Below are positions 36,661-45,699 of a DNA stretch of 64,000 nucleotides, piece by piece. Each line of letters opens with the position of its first letter. The stretch's first letter is position 1. The stretch is from Cloacibacillus evryensis DSM 19522 (lineage in GTDB: Bacteria > Synergistota > Synergistia > Synergistales > Synergistaceae): contig NZ_KK073872.1 in assembly GCF_000585335.1 (NCBI RefSeq), forward strand, positions 946,001 to 1,010,000, in the 5' to 3' direction. Under the pieces are notes generated by a model. It ran no database searches, was not told the DNA's origin, and was given only the letters and a program-made list of their open reading frames with translations. The position numbers and the translations under genes are program-made.

Positions 36661-37944
36661 ATGATACGGGAGCTGATCCCCTACCGCGATTTTGAACGCG
36701 ACGAGGTCTTTGCCTGCGTTACGGGGCTCATCAAGAGCGCCGGACAGATAGACGATTCCTCTCTTGCCGAAAGCGCCTCATGGTATTGCGACTGCGTCGC
36801 GAAGATGGCCGCGGCGGCGGAGAAGGCCGGCATCGCGGGGAACCTTTGGCAGACGTGGCTCGCGATGCTTGTCGCGGAAAACGAAAACCCCTTCTCTCTC
36901 GCGCACGAGCGCCGCGAACCGCTTGACGGCACGATGCGCTCGCTTGCGATGAGGGACTTTGAGACGTTATACGACTACATGCACTATGACCTCAGAGCCG
37001 TTGAGGCCGAGCTTGGCCTTGGCGCTTCCGGCTGCCTTGACGGTTTTGTGCCGATGGAGGCCGGACCGGTCTCCTTTGGGCGTATCGCCGGCGCGGTGGT
37101 CGGAGGTCTCGCGGAGGCGATGGCAAAGGCTGATTCTCCCGCCGGCCTTTATGAGGCGGCGGCGGCCTTTTACCGTGAGCACGGAGTCGGCAAATTCGGC
37201 ATTTACGGAGGCTTCCGCTGGGACGCGCACTCGCGTGAGATCGTTCCCGCGATACCGCTTGAGGATATCGCCCTCTCCGACCTCGTCGGCTATGAAGAGC
37301 AGAAAAAGGCGGTGGTGGACAACACCGCGGCCTTTCTCGAAGGGCGTCCCGCGAACAACGTGCTTCTCTACGGCGAGGGCGGGACCGGAAAATCTTCAAC
37401 GATAAAGGCTCTGCTCAACGAGTACGCCCCGCGCGGCCTGCGGATGATCGAGGTATACAAGCACCAGATAAACGACCTTGAGACTATCCTCGAGGAGATA
37501 AAACTGCGCAACTATAAGTTCATTCTCTTTATGGACGACCTCTCTTTTGAACAGTTTGAGGTAGAATACAAATTTCTCAAGGCCTTCATCGAGGGCGGTA
37601 TTGAAAAGCGTCCCGACAACGTCCTTATCTACGCCACCTCAAACCGCCGCCACCTCATGAAAGAGACCTGGGGCGACCGCCTGGACAAAGACGACGACAT
37701 GCACGAATCGGAGACGATGCAGGAAAAGATGTCGCTCGTTGACCGCTTCGGGCTGCTGATACGCTATTTTTCGCCCGAACAGGGTGAATACCTGCACATC
37801 GTCCGCAGCCTGGCCGTGGAATATGGCGTGGAATTACCGGACGAAGAGCTGGAACGCGGCGCGATCCGCTGGGAGCTCAAGCACGGCGGCTTCTCCGGCA
37901 GAAGCGCGCGCCAATATGTGGAATTCCTGGCCGGCAGAAAATAA
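36661..37944 (+). CDS. DUF815-family AAA ATPase
   Basis: The 427-residue protein has a poorly conserved N-terminal half and a C-terminal AAA-type ATPase: Walker A YGEGGTGKSSTIK (about residue 240), Walker B FILFMDDLSF and the DUF815 segment YATSNRRHLMKETW. Function of the family is unknown. Its start directly follows the typA stop with GAGGA upstream, so expression is coupled to typA. Confidence 0.88.
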   Translation: MIRELIPYRDFERDEVFACVTGLIKSAGQIDDSSLAESASWYCDCVAKMAAAAEKAGIAGNLWQTWLAMLVAENENPFSLAHERREPLDGTMRSLAMRDFETLYDYMHYDLRAVEAELGLGASGCLDGFVPMEAGPVSFGRIAGAVVGGLAEAMAKADSPAGLYEAAAAFYREHGVGKFGIYGGFRWDAHSREIVPAIPLEDIALSDLVGYEEQKKAVVDNTAAFLEGRPANNVLLYGEGGTGKSSTIKALLNEYAPRGLRMIEVYKHQINDLETILEEIKLRNYKFILFMDDLSFEQFEVEYKFLKAFIEGGIEKRPDNVLIYATSNRRHLMKETWGDRLDKDDDMHESETMQEKMSLVDRFGLLIRYFSPEQGEYLHIVRSLAVEYGVELPDEELERGAIRWELKHGGFSGRSARQYVEFLAGRK

Positions 37945-37968
37945 GTTCGGATTTAAGGTTATTTTATA

Positions 37969-39423
37969 TCAGTCATTTGAAGGCAGCCTGAGTTTGGCTG
38001 CCTCTTTTATTCCAAGCTGAAGCAGGACGGACTGCGCCACGAAGAAGACGTTCGTCATAAGTTCGGAAAGCTGCCGCGAAAAATCGCGCCGCCGCCCTTC
38101 GCGCAGGCTCACCGCCATATCCGAGGATAGCCGCGGAAAGACGTCGAGCACGATACCCTGAATTTCTATCAGCCGCAGAGGATAGAGCCACACCAGCCGC
38201 CCCTTGATCTGGGAATATATCTCCTTTATCACAGTATTTTTCGACGATTTGCAGATAATGGCTATCGCCGCGCCCAAGGTGAAAAACTCCATGCCGCGCC
38301 GCGCGTCGTTCTCGATGGCGTCGGTCAGCTCCTTTACGCAATCCTCGGTGAAAGAGGGGAATGCCTCGTAAGAGACGTCCTCTATCGTGATCGCGAGTAT
38401 GTGCAGGAGGCTGAGGCCGGAGACAAAGCGGCTTTTGAACAGGCCAACGTCGATCTTTACGGCGCGGCGCGCCCTCTCCGAGCCGTATATCCTGGTTCCC
38501 TTCCGCTTTACCGTCTCCGTCACGCCGATACTGTTCAAAAGCTTGATCGTCCGGCGGACCGTTATCTCGGAAAGCCCCATCGAGGCTGCCAGCTCGGGGA
38601 TCGGCGGCAGCCATCTGCCGGAGAATTCCCCTGTGTTTATCCGGTAAAGCAGATCGACGGCAGCCGAATAGAGATGCCGCTCCTGCTCCATATAGACCTG
38701 CCAGCGGAAGGGGATCTTGCCGGTCGCGTTTTCGAGCCCCACGGAGTCGAGGTATATATTCATATCCTTATTGCATGAATCTATGAGTTGATGAAAAAGC
38801 GCATCGGTCCTCGCATAGTCAGCCGCTCCCGCCGCGTTCACGATATCGTAAAAGAGCTTTGCCGGAATACGTTCCGTCCAGGGATGCTTGTTGTTTTTTA
38901 TAAGCAGATGCACGTCCCCTCCGGAAAAGGCGGCGTAGACGAAATTGTCAAGCTCGCAGATAAGATGCAGCAATACAGGATTGCCGAGCAGCCTGATGAA
39001 GAAAGCCGTAAATTCAAAGATGGCGCCGGAATTGTTGTTCTCGATTTCATCGATGATCAGCGCAAGCTTCGCTTGCCCCTCCTGATCGAGATAACGCGCG
39101 CCGAGGGAGAGCGAGGGAGGAAGGAAATAGTTCATCGCCGCGTACATGTCCGCGACCGCGTTTATGCGGTCGTAAAGTTCGCTCCTGTTTAGCCCGCATT
39201 TTCCGTTCCAGCATACGGTCCCGGTCCGGCCCGGAGACAACTCTATATAACCGTCATTCTTTAAGGCTTGCAGCGCTTTTCTTGCCGTACTGAAAGAAAC
39301 GTCAAAGATTTCCGATATCTCCAACGCCGCCGGAAGAGGCTCTCCGCTTTGGTATTGACCGCCTTCTATCTGAGTGCGGTAAAATCTATAAATCAGGCGA
39401 TATAATCCTTGAGTGTCGTTCAT
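37969..39423 (-). CDS. Duplicated GntR-type regulator (two winged-helix + FCD-like modules)
   Basis: The 484-residue protein is about twice the usual size. A first GntR winged helix is at about residues 5-65 (GEPLPAALEISEIFDVSFSTARKALQALKNDGYIELSPG), followed by a ~170-residue helical domain. A second winged helix is at about residues 250-310 (LPPIPELAASMGLSEITVRRTIKLLNSIGV), followed by another helical domain. A single chain could bind both operator half-sites. Target unknown; the divergent small gene at 39614 is the obvious candidate. AGAGGGA precedes the ATG. Confidence 0.8.
   Translation of the reverse strand: MNDTQGLYRLIYRFYRTQIEGGQYQSGEPLPAALEISEIFDVSFSTARKALQALKNDGYIELSPGRTGTVCWNGKCGLNRSELYDRINAVADMYAAMNYFLPPSLSLGARYLDQEGQAKLALIIDEIENNNSGAIFEFTAFFIRLLGNPVLLHLICELDNFVYAAFSGGDVHLLIKNNKHPWTERIPAKLFYDIVNAAGAADYARTDALFHQLIDSCNKDMNIYLDSVGLENATGKIPFRWQVYMEQERHLYSAAVDLLYRINTGEFSGRWLPPIPELAASMGLSEITVRRTIKLLNSIGVTETVKRKGTRIYGSERARRAVKIDVGLFKSRFVSGLSLLHILAITIEDVSYEAFPSFTEDCVKELTDAIENDARRGMEFFTLGAAIAIICKSSKNTVIKEIYSQIKGRLVWLYPLRLIEIQGIVLDVFPRLSSDMAVSLREGRRRDFSRQLSELMTNVFFVAQSVLLQLGIKEAAKLRLPSND
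37981..38008 (+). terminator. Terminator of typA-DUF815, inside the end of the duplicated GntR gene
   Basis: AGGCAGCC/GGCTGCCT stem followed by CTTTT on the plus strand; it overlaps the last codons of the convergent minus-strand gene. Confidence 0.7.
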
Positions 39424-39613
39424 TTTGTTCCCTCTTTCGTCATGTATATAGTTTACCATACCTCATTTATGAAAATTTTAAATAGCTGTACTTGATAAAA
39501 AATAGATATATATGATAGCATAATAGACATAGTTGTTATTTGGGAATGCTCGTCGATAAAATCTGACCGGTAAGATTACCGCGGATCAGGTATGGACAAA
39601 GGAGGGATTTTGA

Positions 39614-39922
39614 ATGCTGACGAAAACGTTGAAAGTCGAGACCGACAACCATTTGAATATCATGGAATCGGTAAAGAAGCTCGCCGCGTCCTCGGGGCAG
39701 CCGCTCATAGTGATAGACGGAGAGGGAACGCTCCTCTATATAAACGTACTTGGCAAAGAAGTTCTAAAGAAGAAGGGGCGCTCCCGAATGATGCGGAAGA
39801 TTTTTTCTTTTTTCAGCTTTGTCTCCTATCTTGCCTACAACGACAACTATTATGAGATGGAGAGGATCGCCGATTTTCGGACGAAAGAGAACTCTCTGCA
39901 TATCTGCCGAATACGCGCCTGA
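39614..39922 (+). CDS. Small protein of unknown function, weakly PAS-like
   Basis: A 102-residue product not recognised. The segment QPLIVIDGEGTLLYINVLGKEVL looks like the first strands of a PAS domain, but the rest of a PAS fold is missing. The middle is basic and aromatic (RMMRKIFSFFSFVSYLAY). AAGGAGG lies seven bases before the ATG, good evidence that it is translated. It is divergent from the duplicated GntR gene across a 190-bp AT-rich region. Confidence 0.6.
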   Translation: MLTKTLKVETDNHLNIMESVKKLAASSGQPLIVIDGEGTLLYINVLGKEVLKKKGRSRMMRKIFSFFSFVSYLAYNDNYYEMERIADFRTKENSLHICRIRA

Positions 39923-40174
39923 TGGCTTAGTTGGCGGGCGCGGCCTATGCGGAGGGTTGATGTAAACTGCCGTATAGGTCAAAGTTCATAAATTTAGTTT
40001 CGATTATTATTTAGCAATCTCCAAGAAACAGTAAATCGCGCCGATATGCCTGTGGAAAATTGTATTTTCCCCTCTTTTCAAAGTTCAGAAAAAATGCTAA
40101 ACTTGTTATGTCAACGATAAAAATGAACAAATATACTCAAACGGTTCAAAAATAATCATGAGGAGGAAAAGAAA

Positions 40175-41368
40175 ATGCTCAGCACACAGCAGATCATCGA
40201 CAAGACAAACAAACTCGGCGCGCATAACTATCATCCGAAAGACGTAGTCATCGTCGAAGGTGAGGGCGTGATAGTACGCGATCCGGAGGGACGCGAATAT
40301 TTCGACATGCTTTCAGCCTATTCGGCCCTTAATTTCGGGCACCGCCATCCGGAGATCGTGGCGGCCGCCAAGGAACAGCTTGACAAAGTGACGCTCACCT
40401 CGCGCGCCTTCCATAACGCCGTTCTTTGCGACTTCTATGAAAAACTCTGCGGACTGACGGGCAAAGAGATGATCCTCCCCATGAATACGGGAGCCGAAGC
40501 CGTCGAGACGGCCCTTAAGACCGCCCGCCGCTGGGGCGCCGAGGTGAAGGGCGTGGAGAACGGAAAGCAGGAGATAATCGTCTGCGAGAACAACTTCCAC
40601 GGCCGCACGATCGCCATCGTCAGCTTCTCGACCGACCCTGACGCGCGTATCAACTACGGTCCCTACTGCGAGGGCTTCAAGATCATCAAATACGGCGACG
40701 CCAAGGCACTCGAAGAGGCGATCACGCCCAACACCGTAGCCTTCATGGCGGAGCCGATACAGGGCGAAGCCGGCATCATCACGCCTCCGAAAGGGTACCT
40801 CAAAGAGGTGCGTGATATCTGCACGAAGCACAACATTCTCTTCATCGCCGACGAGGTCCAGACGGGCTTTGCGCGTACCGGCAGGATGTTCGCCTGCAAC
40901 TTTGAAGATGTCGAACCGGATATTTATATTCTCGGGAAAGCGCTCGGCGGCGGCGTGATGCCGATATCGGCGGTGGCCGCCAACAAAGACGTCCTCGGCG
41001 TATTCACCCCCGGGACCCACGGCTCCACCTTCGGCGGCAACCCGCTCGCCTGCGCCGTATCGATCAAGGCAATGGAGATACTTGTGAGAGACGATTACTC
41101 AAAGCAGGCAGAGGAGAAGGGCGACTACTTCATGCGGAGGCTTCGCGAGATAGACAACCCCGAGATCATCGACGTGCGCGGCTCAGGGCTCCTCATCGGC
41201 GTTGAGTTCTCGGTCCCAGCCGCTCCCTACGTCAAGAAACTTATCGCCAACGGCGTACTGGCGAAGGAGACCCACGAGCGCACGATCCGTTTCGCGCCGC
41301 CGATCGTCATCACTTACGAACAGATAGACAGGGCGATAGAGGGCATCAAAAAAGCCTTCGCGAAATAA
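40175..41368 (+). CDS. rocD: Ornithine aminotransferase
   Basis: The 397-residue class III PLP enzyme converts ornithine and 2-oxoglutarate to glutamate-5-semialdehyde and glutamate. It matches ornithine aminotransferases along its length: GAHNYHPKDVVIVEGEGV, MNTGAEAVETALKTARRW, FHGRTIAIVSFSTD, ADEVQTGFARTG and the PLP lysine in ILGKALGGGVMP. GAGGAGG precedes the ATG. The proC-like gene follows after a terminator, linking ornithine to proline metabolism. Confidence 0.94.
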   Translation: MLSTQQIIDKTNKLGAHNYHPKDVVIVEGEGVIVRDPEGREYFDMLSAYSALNFGHRHPEIVAAAKEQLDKVTLTSRAFHNAVLCDFYEKLCGLTGKEMILPMNTGAEAVETALKTARRWGAEVKGVENGKQEIIVCENNFHGRTIAIVSFSTDPDARINYGPYCEGFKIIKYGDAKALEEAITPNTVAFMAEPIQGEAGIITPPKGYLKEVRDICTKHNILFIADEVQTGFARTGRMFACNFEDVEPDIYILGKALGGGVMPISAVAANKDVLGVFTPGTHGSTFGGNPLACAVSIKAMEILVRDDYSKQAEEKGDYFMRRLREIDNPEIIDVRGSGLLIGVEFSVPAAPYVKKLIANGVLAKETHERTIRFAPPIVITYEQIDRAIEGIKKAFAK

Positions 41369-41395
41369 CGATATATCCGCCTTTGAGATAACGGC

Positions 41396-41428
41396 AAAGG
41401 ACCTTCGGCAAAAGAAGGTCCTTTGTTT
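41396..41428 (+). terminator. Terminator after rocD
   Basis: AAAGGACCTT/AAGGTCCTTT stem followed by GTTTTG. Confidence 0.75.
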
Positions 41429-41483
41429 TGTCCTCGGCAGGTGCTAAAATTAACCGCAGATTATGATTATTGGTGGTGTGTTT

Positions 41484-42302
41484 ATGGCAGTGGATCTGAC
41501 ACTTGGTTTTATCGGCACCGGCGGCATAACTTCTTTTCTTGTGCGCGGGCTTTGTTCCGCGCCGGAATTTACAGGGAGGGTCATTCTTTCGGTGCATAAA
41601 AACCGCGGGAAGGCGGAGGAGCTGAAAGAGCTTTTCCCGGAGCGGATAACGATATGCGAGTCCAACCAGGAGGTCGCCGATTCGTCCGACGTCGTCTTCA
41701 TCGCGGTGCTTCCGCAGCAGCATGAGGCGGTCGCGGGAGCGGTGAAATTCAAACCCGAACACCGCGTCGTCCATATCACGGGCGGCGTCAAACTTGAAGA
41801 TTCGCGCAGCCTCTACGCCCCCGCGGCGAGGGCGGTGCGGGCGATCCCCCTGCCCTTTGCCGCTATGAGGATGGGCCCCGTGCTCTTCTACGGTGATGAC
41901 CCCGTCTGCCGCGAACTGCTGGCGATGCTCGGCTCGATCGTCGAGGTGCGGGCGGAGAGCGAGCTTGAGGTGCTTGGCCCGGTGACTGGCATGATGGTGC
42001 CGTATTACGCCCTGATCGCCGAATATGTGAAATGGGGGACGGCAAAGGGGCTTTTGTTCAAGACCGCGCTCGACTACGCCGGCTACATGAATGAGGCGCT
42101 GTCTTCATTTATGCGCACGCACTGCACGGAGGACGTCGAAACATTCCTGATCGACAATTCTACGCCGGGGGGAGTCAACGAACTCGGCCTGAAGCTGCTT
42201 CGCGAGGGCGACGCCTATTCTTCCTGGTCAAAGACGCTCGACGCGCTCTACGTCCGTTACAATTCAATGGGCAAAAACGGCGTGGCCGGCGATACGCGGT
42301 AG
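41484..42302 (+). CDS. Pyrroline-5-carboxylate reductase family protein
   Basis: The 272-residue protein has an N-terminal Rossmann motif GFIGTGGITSFLVRGL and the domain order of ProC (VVHITGGVKLED, then a C-terminal helical dimerisation domain with STPGGVNELGLKLL). ProC reduces pyrroline-5-carboxylate to proline. It is divergent from housekeeping ProC, so the substrate may differ. The ATG at 41484 has GGTGG about eight bases upstream; ATG 41463 is an alternative. It follows rocD, whose product cyclises to pyrroline-5-carboxylate. Confidence 0.82.
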   Translation: MAVDLTLGFIGTGGITSFLVRGLCSAPEFTGRVILSVHKNRGKAEELKELFPERITICESNQEVADSSDVVFIAVLPQQHEAVAGAVKFKPEHRVVHITGGVKLEDSRSLYAPAARAVRAIPLPFAAMRMGPVLFYGDDPVCRELLAMLGSIVEVRAESELEVLGPVTGMMVPYYALIAEYVKWGTAKGLLFKTALDYAGYMNEALSSFMRTHCTEDVETFLIDNSTPGGVNELGLKLLREGDAYSSWSKTLDALYVRYNSMGKNGVAGDTR

Positions 42303-42332
42303 CGCCGCCGGATTTCCAAGAGGAGAGTTCAT

Positions 42333-43679
42333 TTGTGTATAAATAAAGAGACCGTAGCTAAAAAAGGCGCCTTTGCCGCTGTTTTTCTCGGCACGCTGAT
42401 GATCGTGCTCGCCATCGGAGCCGCCTATGTGAACAACAAGTTCAAGATGGAATGTGCCCAGATGGAGCAGCTCGTCGTCATCAAATCCAATAAAGTGAAC
42501 GACGTCCTCTGCAAACTGCTGTACAAAACGCAGGTCCTCTCCGCGCTTGTGATACAGAACAACGGCGGGATAAGGGACTTCGAGAAAGTGGCCGCCACCA
42601 TCGTAGACGACCCCGCGATCAGGAACGTCATCCTGGCCCCGGGCGGCGTCGTGAAAAAGGTCTATCCGCTCAAGGGCAATGAGGGCGTGATCGGCCTTGA
42701 CTATTTTTCCGCAGGCAAGGGCAACATTGAGGCGCTGCAGGCTAAGAACGGGAAGCGCCTCGTACTCGGCGGCCCCTTTGACCTCGTGCAGGGGGGACAG
42801 GCCCTTGTCGGCAGGCTTCCAGTCTATACCGGCAGGGATAGCGTCGAGGAGAAGTTCTGGGGCCTCGTCTCCGTCACTCTTAACTACCCGGAGGCGCTGA
42901 ACGGCGCGGAACTTGACCAGTTGAAGGCCCAGGGCTTTGCTTTCGAGATATGGCGGATAAACCCCGACGACGGAAAAAGGCAGGTCATCGCCCACAGCAG
43001 CTATCTGTACGACAAAGGCGCGAATTACGTTGAAAAACCGCTCACCATCCTCAACGCGGAGTGGTACTTCCGGCTCTCGCCGATAAGGCGCTTCTACCAG
43101 TACCCGGAGACGTGGATGTTCTTCTTCGCGGGGCTGCTCGTGAGCTGGCTTATCGCCTCCCTCGTGGGGCATAATCACGACCTTAAAAAGATCAAAGTGG
43201 AACTGGAAGAGCTGACGGGCATGGACCTTCTCACCGGCACGCTGAACCGCCGCGGGCTTTTCAAAGAGCTGGGCGCGCTCATGGGCGTGCCGGGCACCGA
43301 GTTTATCCTCTGCTACATCGACCTCGATAAATTTAAAGAAGTGAATGATTCCTACGGACACATGGTGGGGGACAGAGTCCTTAAACACGTCGCCGCCGTT
43401 ATCGGCCGCCGTATTGACGCGGGCAGCATTTTTGCGCGGATCGGCGGCGATGAGTTCGTCCTGATCTTTAAGGATACCGACGACCGCGAAATGGTCAAAG
43501 CCTTCTTTGATAAGATCGCCGGTGAGCTGCTTGATTCATTAAATATAGCTCCCAACGGAGACAGGCTCGATATAACATTCAGCATGGGAATGGCGGCATA
43601 TCCCTCGCAGGCAAAAGATATCGACGGATTGATAGGCGTCGCCGACCGCGCGATGTATAAAGATAAAAAACAGGGATAA
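42333..43679 (+). CDS. Membrane diguanylate cyclase with periplasmic CHASE-like sensor
   Basis: The 448-residue protein has an N-terminal membrane segment (about residues 12-33), a ~220-residue extracytoplasmic domain resembling CHASE sensors, a second membrane segment (about 250-272) and a GGDEF domain. The active site is ARIGGDEF near residue 370, intact, so c-di-GMP synthesis is expected. The RxxD inhibitory site is not at its normal distance before GGDEF. The start is TTG at 42333, with AGGAG seven bases upstream. Ligand unknown. Confidence 0.9.
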   Translation: MCINKETVAKKGAFAAVFLGTLMIVLAIGAAYVNNKFKMECAQMEQLVVIKSNKVNDVLCKLLYKTQVLSALVIQNNGGIRDFEKVAATIVDDPAIRNVILAPGGVVKKVYPLKGNEGVIGLDYFSAGKGNIEALQAKNGKRLVLGGPFDLVQGGQALVGRLPVYTGRDSVEEKFWGLVSVTLNYPEALNGAELDQLKAQGFAFEIWRINPDDGKRQVIAHSSYLYDKGANYVEKPLTILNAEWYFRLSPIRRFYQYPETWMFFFAGLLVSWLIASLVGHNHDLKKIKVELEELTGMDLLTGTLNRRGLFKELGALMGVPGTEFILCYIDLDKFKEVNDSYGHMVGDRVLKHVAAVIGRRIDAGSIFARIGGDEFVLIFKDTDDREMVKAFFDKIAGELLDSLNIAPNGDRLDITFSMGMAAYPSQAKDIDGLIGVADRAMYKDKKQG

Positions 43680-43718
43680 AGGATAGCGCGCGGAGCGGCT
43701 CCGACGCTCATCTTGCGG

Positions 43719-43736
43719 CCGGTCCCGCGGGACCGG
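43719..43736. terminator. Hairpin between the cyclase gene and convergent preA
   Basis: CCGGTCCC/GGGACCGG stem, followed on the plus strand by TTTCG. A weak terminator candidate. Confidence 0.4.
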
Positions 43737-43756
43737 TTTCGTCCCTTTTCCGTCTC

Positions 43757-44980
43757 CTAGACGCGTGTCTCGACCGGAGTCAGCGCCTCGTTGGGGCAGA
43801 GCCCGTAACACAGGCCGCAGCCGGTACACCTTTCAAGCTCGATGCGTACACCGCCGCGCGAAAGCGTTATCGCCTGATAACCGGCGTCGCGGCAGCTGAC
43901 GGCGCATTTGCCGCAGCAGCTGCATTTCATAATGTCCAGGTAGGGCTTAAATAGACGCCCCCTGTCTATGTCGGCGTGGTGGACGATGCTGCCCAGCGCC
44001 CTGCCGCGAAAGGCGTCTATATCCTTGAAGCCCATACGCTCCATATAGGCGGACAGTCCGTTGCAGAGCCCGCCGATAATGCCGTAGCCCTGCTCCATGA
44101 CCGCGGAACATATTTGCAGGGTGGAGGCTCCGGCGAGGATGAACTCGGCGGCCTCGCGCCAGTCATAGATCCCGCCGCTGCCGGATACCGGTATCTTCAC
44201 GGCACGCGCGATCTCCAGCACGGAACGCAGCGCGATCGGTTTTATCATATGCCCCGAAAGGCCGCCCGCGGTGCCGACGCCGCCGGCGTTCATGCGCGGG
44301 CGGAAAGTCTCAAGATCTATGCCGGGCATCGAGCTTATAGTATTGATGGCGCAGATCGCGTCGGCCCCGCACTCCTCCGAGAGCGCCGCGGCGTAGACGA
44401 TGTCCGATAGCGCGGTGAGCTTCGTGATGAGCGGCAGCCTGGTCGCCTCTTTTACCCAGCCGATTATCTCCCTGATCTTCGCGGGATTGCCGCCGATGCT
44501 GACGCCGCTGCCGATCTCGCTGCACCCGTGGGGGCAGGAAAAATTGAGCTCTATCGCGTCTGCGCCCGCAAGCTCGCAGTCCGCCGCGGCGCGCTGCCAC
44601 TTCTCCTTGATCGGCGCGTGTCCGTAGAGGATGCTTGCGATGACGGCGCGGTCAGGCCACCGTTTTTTCAAAAAAGAGATGTCTTCGCAGGATTCCTCGT
44701 TTGTCTTCTGAGAAGTCAGTTCGATATTCATATATCCGAAAACCACGTTTTTGAAAACGCCGCCGCTCCCGCGGATGGGGAAGATGCGCGGCGAGACGTC
44801 CCTTATCTCGCTGCCCTCCTCGCCCGTGTACTGTGTCAGCGTCTTGATCACCGCGCCGCCCCAGCCGGCCTGAAAGGCGCGGTCGATCATATCGCGGTCG
44901 CGCGCCGGCGGCGCGGAGGCGAGCATAAATGGATTTGGCATTTCTACTCCGAGGAAATTGGTGCGAAGATTCTCTCTCAT
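43757..44980 (-). CDS. preA: Dihydropyrimidine dehydrogenase subunit PreA-like flavoprotein
   Basis: A 407-residue protein with a dihydroorotate-dehydrogenase-like FMN barrel (MPNPFMLASAPPA, IELNFSCPHG with the active-site cysteine, INTISSMPGIDLETF) and a C-terminal ferredoxin-like domain with two [4Fe-4S] motifs (CSCCGKCAVSC and CTGCGLCYGLC). E. coli PreA has almost the same length and reduces uracil/thymine with its partner PreT. No PreT is adjacent here, so the electron partner is unknown. GGAGG lies eight bases before the ATG. Confidence 0.87.
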   Translation of the reverse strand: MRENLRTNFLGVEMPNPFMLASAPPARDRDMIDRAFQAGWGGAVIKTLTQYTGEEGSEIRDVSPRIFPIRGSGGVFKNVVFGYMNIELTSQKTNEESCEDISFLKKRWPDRAVIASILYGHAPIKEKWQRAAADCELAGADAIELNFSCPHGCSEIGSGVSIGGNPAKIREIIGWVKEATRLPLITKLTALSDIVYAAALSEECGADAICAINTISSMPGIDLETFRPRMNAGGVGTAGGLSGHMIKPIALRSVLEIARAVKIPVSGSGGIYDWREAAEFILAGASTLQICSAVMEQGYGIIGGLCNGLSAYMERMGFKDIDAFRGRALGSIVHHADIDRGRLFKPYLDIMKCSCCGKCAVSCRDAGYQAITLSRGGVRIELERCTGCGLCYGLCPNEALTPVETRV

Positions 44981-45118
44981 GGATCAATCCTCCAGATCAG
45001 CTTGTCCGTTGCAACTGGCAAAACGTAATACATGTGATTATAGCGTACTCCGCCCGGAATGGGGAGATAAAAGGGGCCGCCGCGCGCGGGCTTTTGGTCT
45101 TCCCGGGTTAAACCCTTT

Positions 45119-45213
45119 GACGCCGCTGGATTCCCGACAGGGCCGTTGATGAACATACTAAGTTCGATAACGGAAATCAAAGATTTCCTATCTCACTTAT
45201 CGGGAATGACGGG
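45119..45213. repeat. REP-like inverted repeat
   Basis: CTGGATTCCCGA near 45127 and TCGGGAATGACGG near 45200 are inverted partners of the same sequence family repeated at 52139-52400. The surrounding 45015-45328 holds no gene I can support. Confidence 0.45.
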
Positions 45214-45328
45214 GCTCCTTTATCGTCTCCCCGCAAATCTTCTGTGCGGGGTCCAGAAAATACGGAGCAAATGGAAGACGGAGCTGGACGGATAAGCGCG
45301 CCGCGAGAAAAAACACACGCCAACGCCG

Positions 45329-45686
45329 CAGGGCAAACGCATCAACAGGTCAACAAAGGGTGAATTGGCGTTTATAAACGATTACGTGGAAAGATAAATA
45401 GCGATTTATACTTTAAAAGCCTCCCTCGCCGAGGGAGGTGGGCCGGCGCGCGATTTTGCGCCGGGTCGGAAGGAGTGTTGCGCTGTGTGGCGCATGTTTT
45501 CCGCGCCACACAGTGCCCGCGGCGCAAGCCGCGGAAGAGGCGAAAGATGATAGAATCAAGAGCGAAACAAAAATCAAGGTCAAGACTCCTCCACCCGCCT
45601 GCGGCGGGAGCCCCCTCGGAGAGGGAGCCAAAGGCCTTAGATAAACCCCAGTTTACCATTTACCTGACCTTTCTTGATGCGTTTGC
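45329..45686. mobile_element. Non-autonomous element with ISAs1-like ends
   Basis: The left end begins CAGGGCAAACGCATCAACA, the same as the left end of the ISAs1 copy next door, and the right end finishes TTGATGCGTTTGC in inverted orientation (13 bp perfect, 45333-45345 with 45674-45686). The ~360 bp between encode no transposase and contain another inverted-repeat element (45418-45630). It looks like a MITE mobilised by an ISAs1 transposase. Confidence 0.55.
45418..45630. repeat. Palindromic-ended repeat element inside the MITE
   Basis: About 213 bp. Left AGCCTCCCTCGCCGAGGGAGG and right CCCCCTCGGAGAGGGAGCC are imperfect inverted copies, each itself a small palindrome. It resembles the CTCCCTC-type dispersed repeats seen in other anaerobes. 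No coding capacity. Confidence 0.5.
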
Positions 45687-45699
45687 ACGCCGTTTGCCC

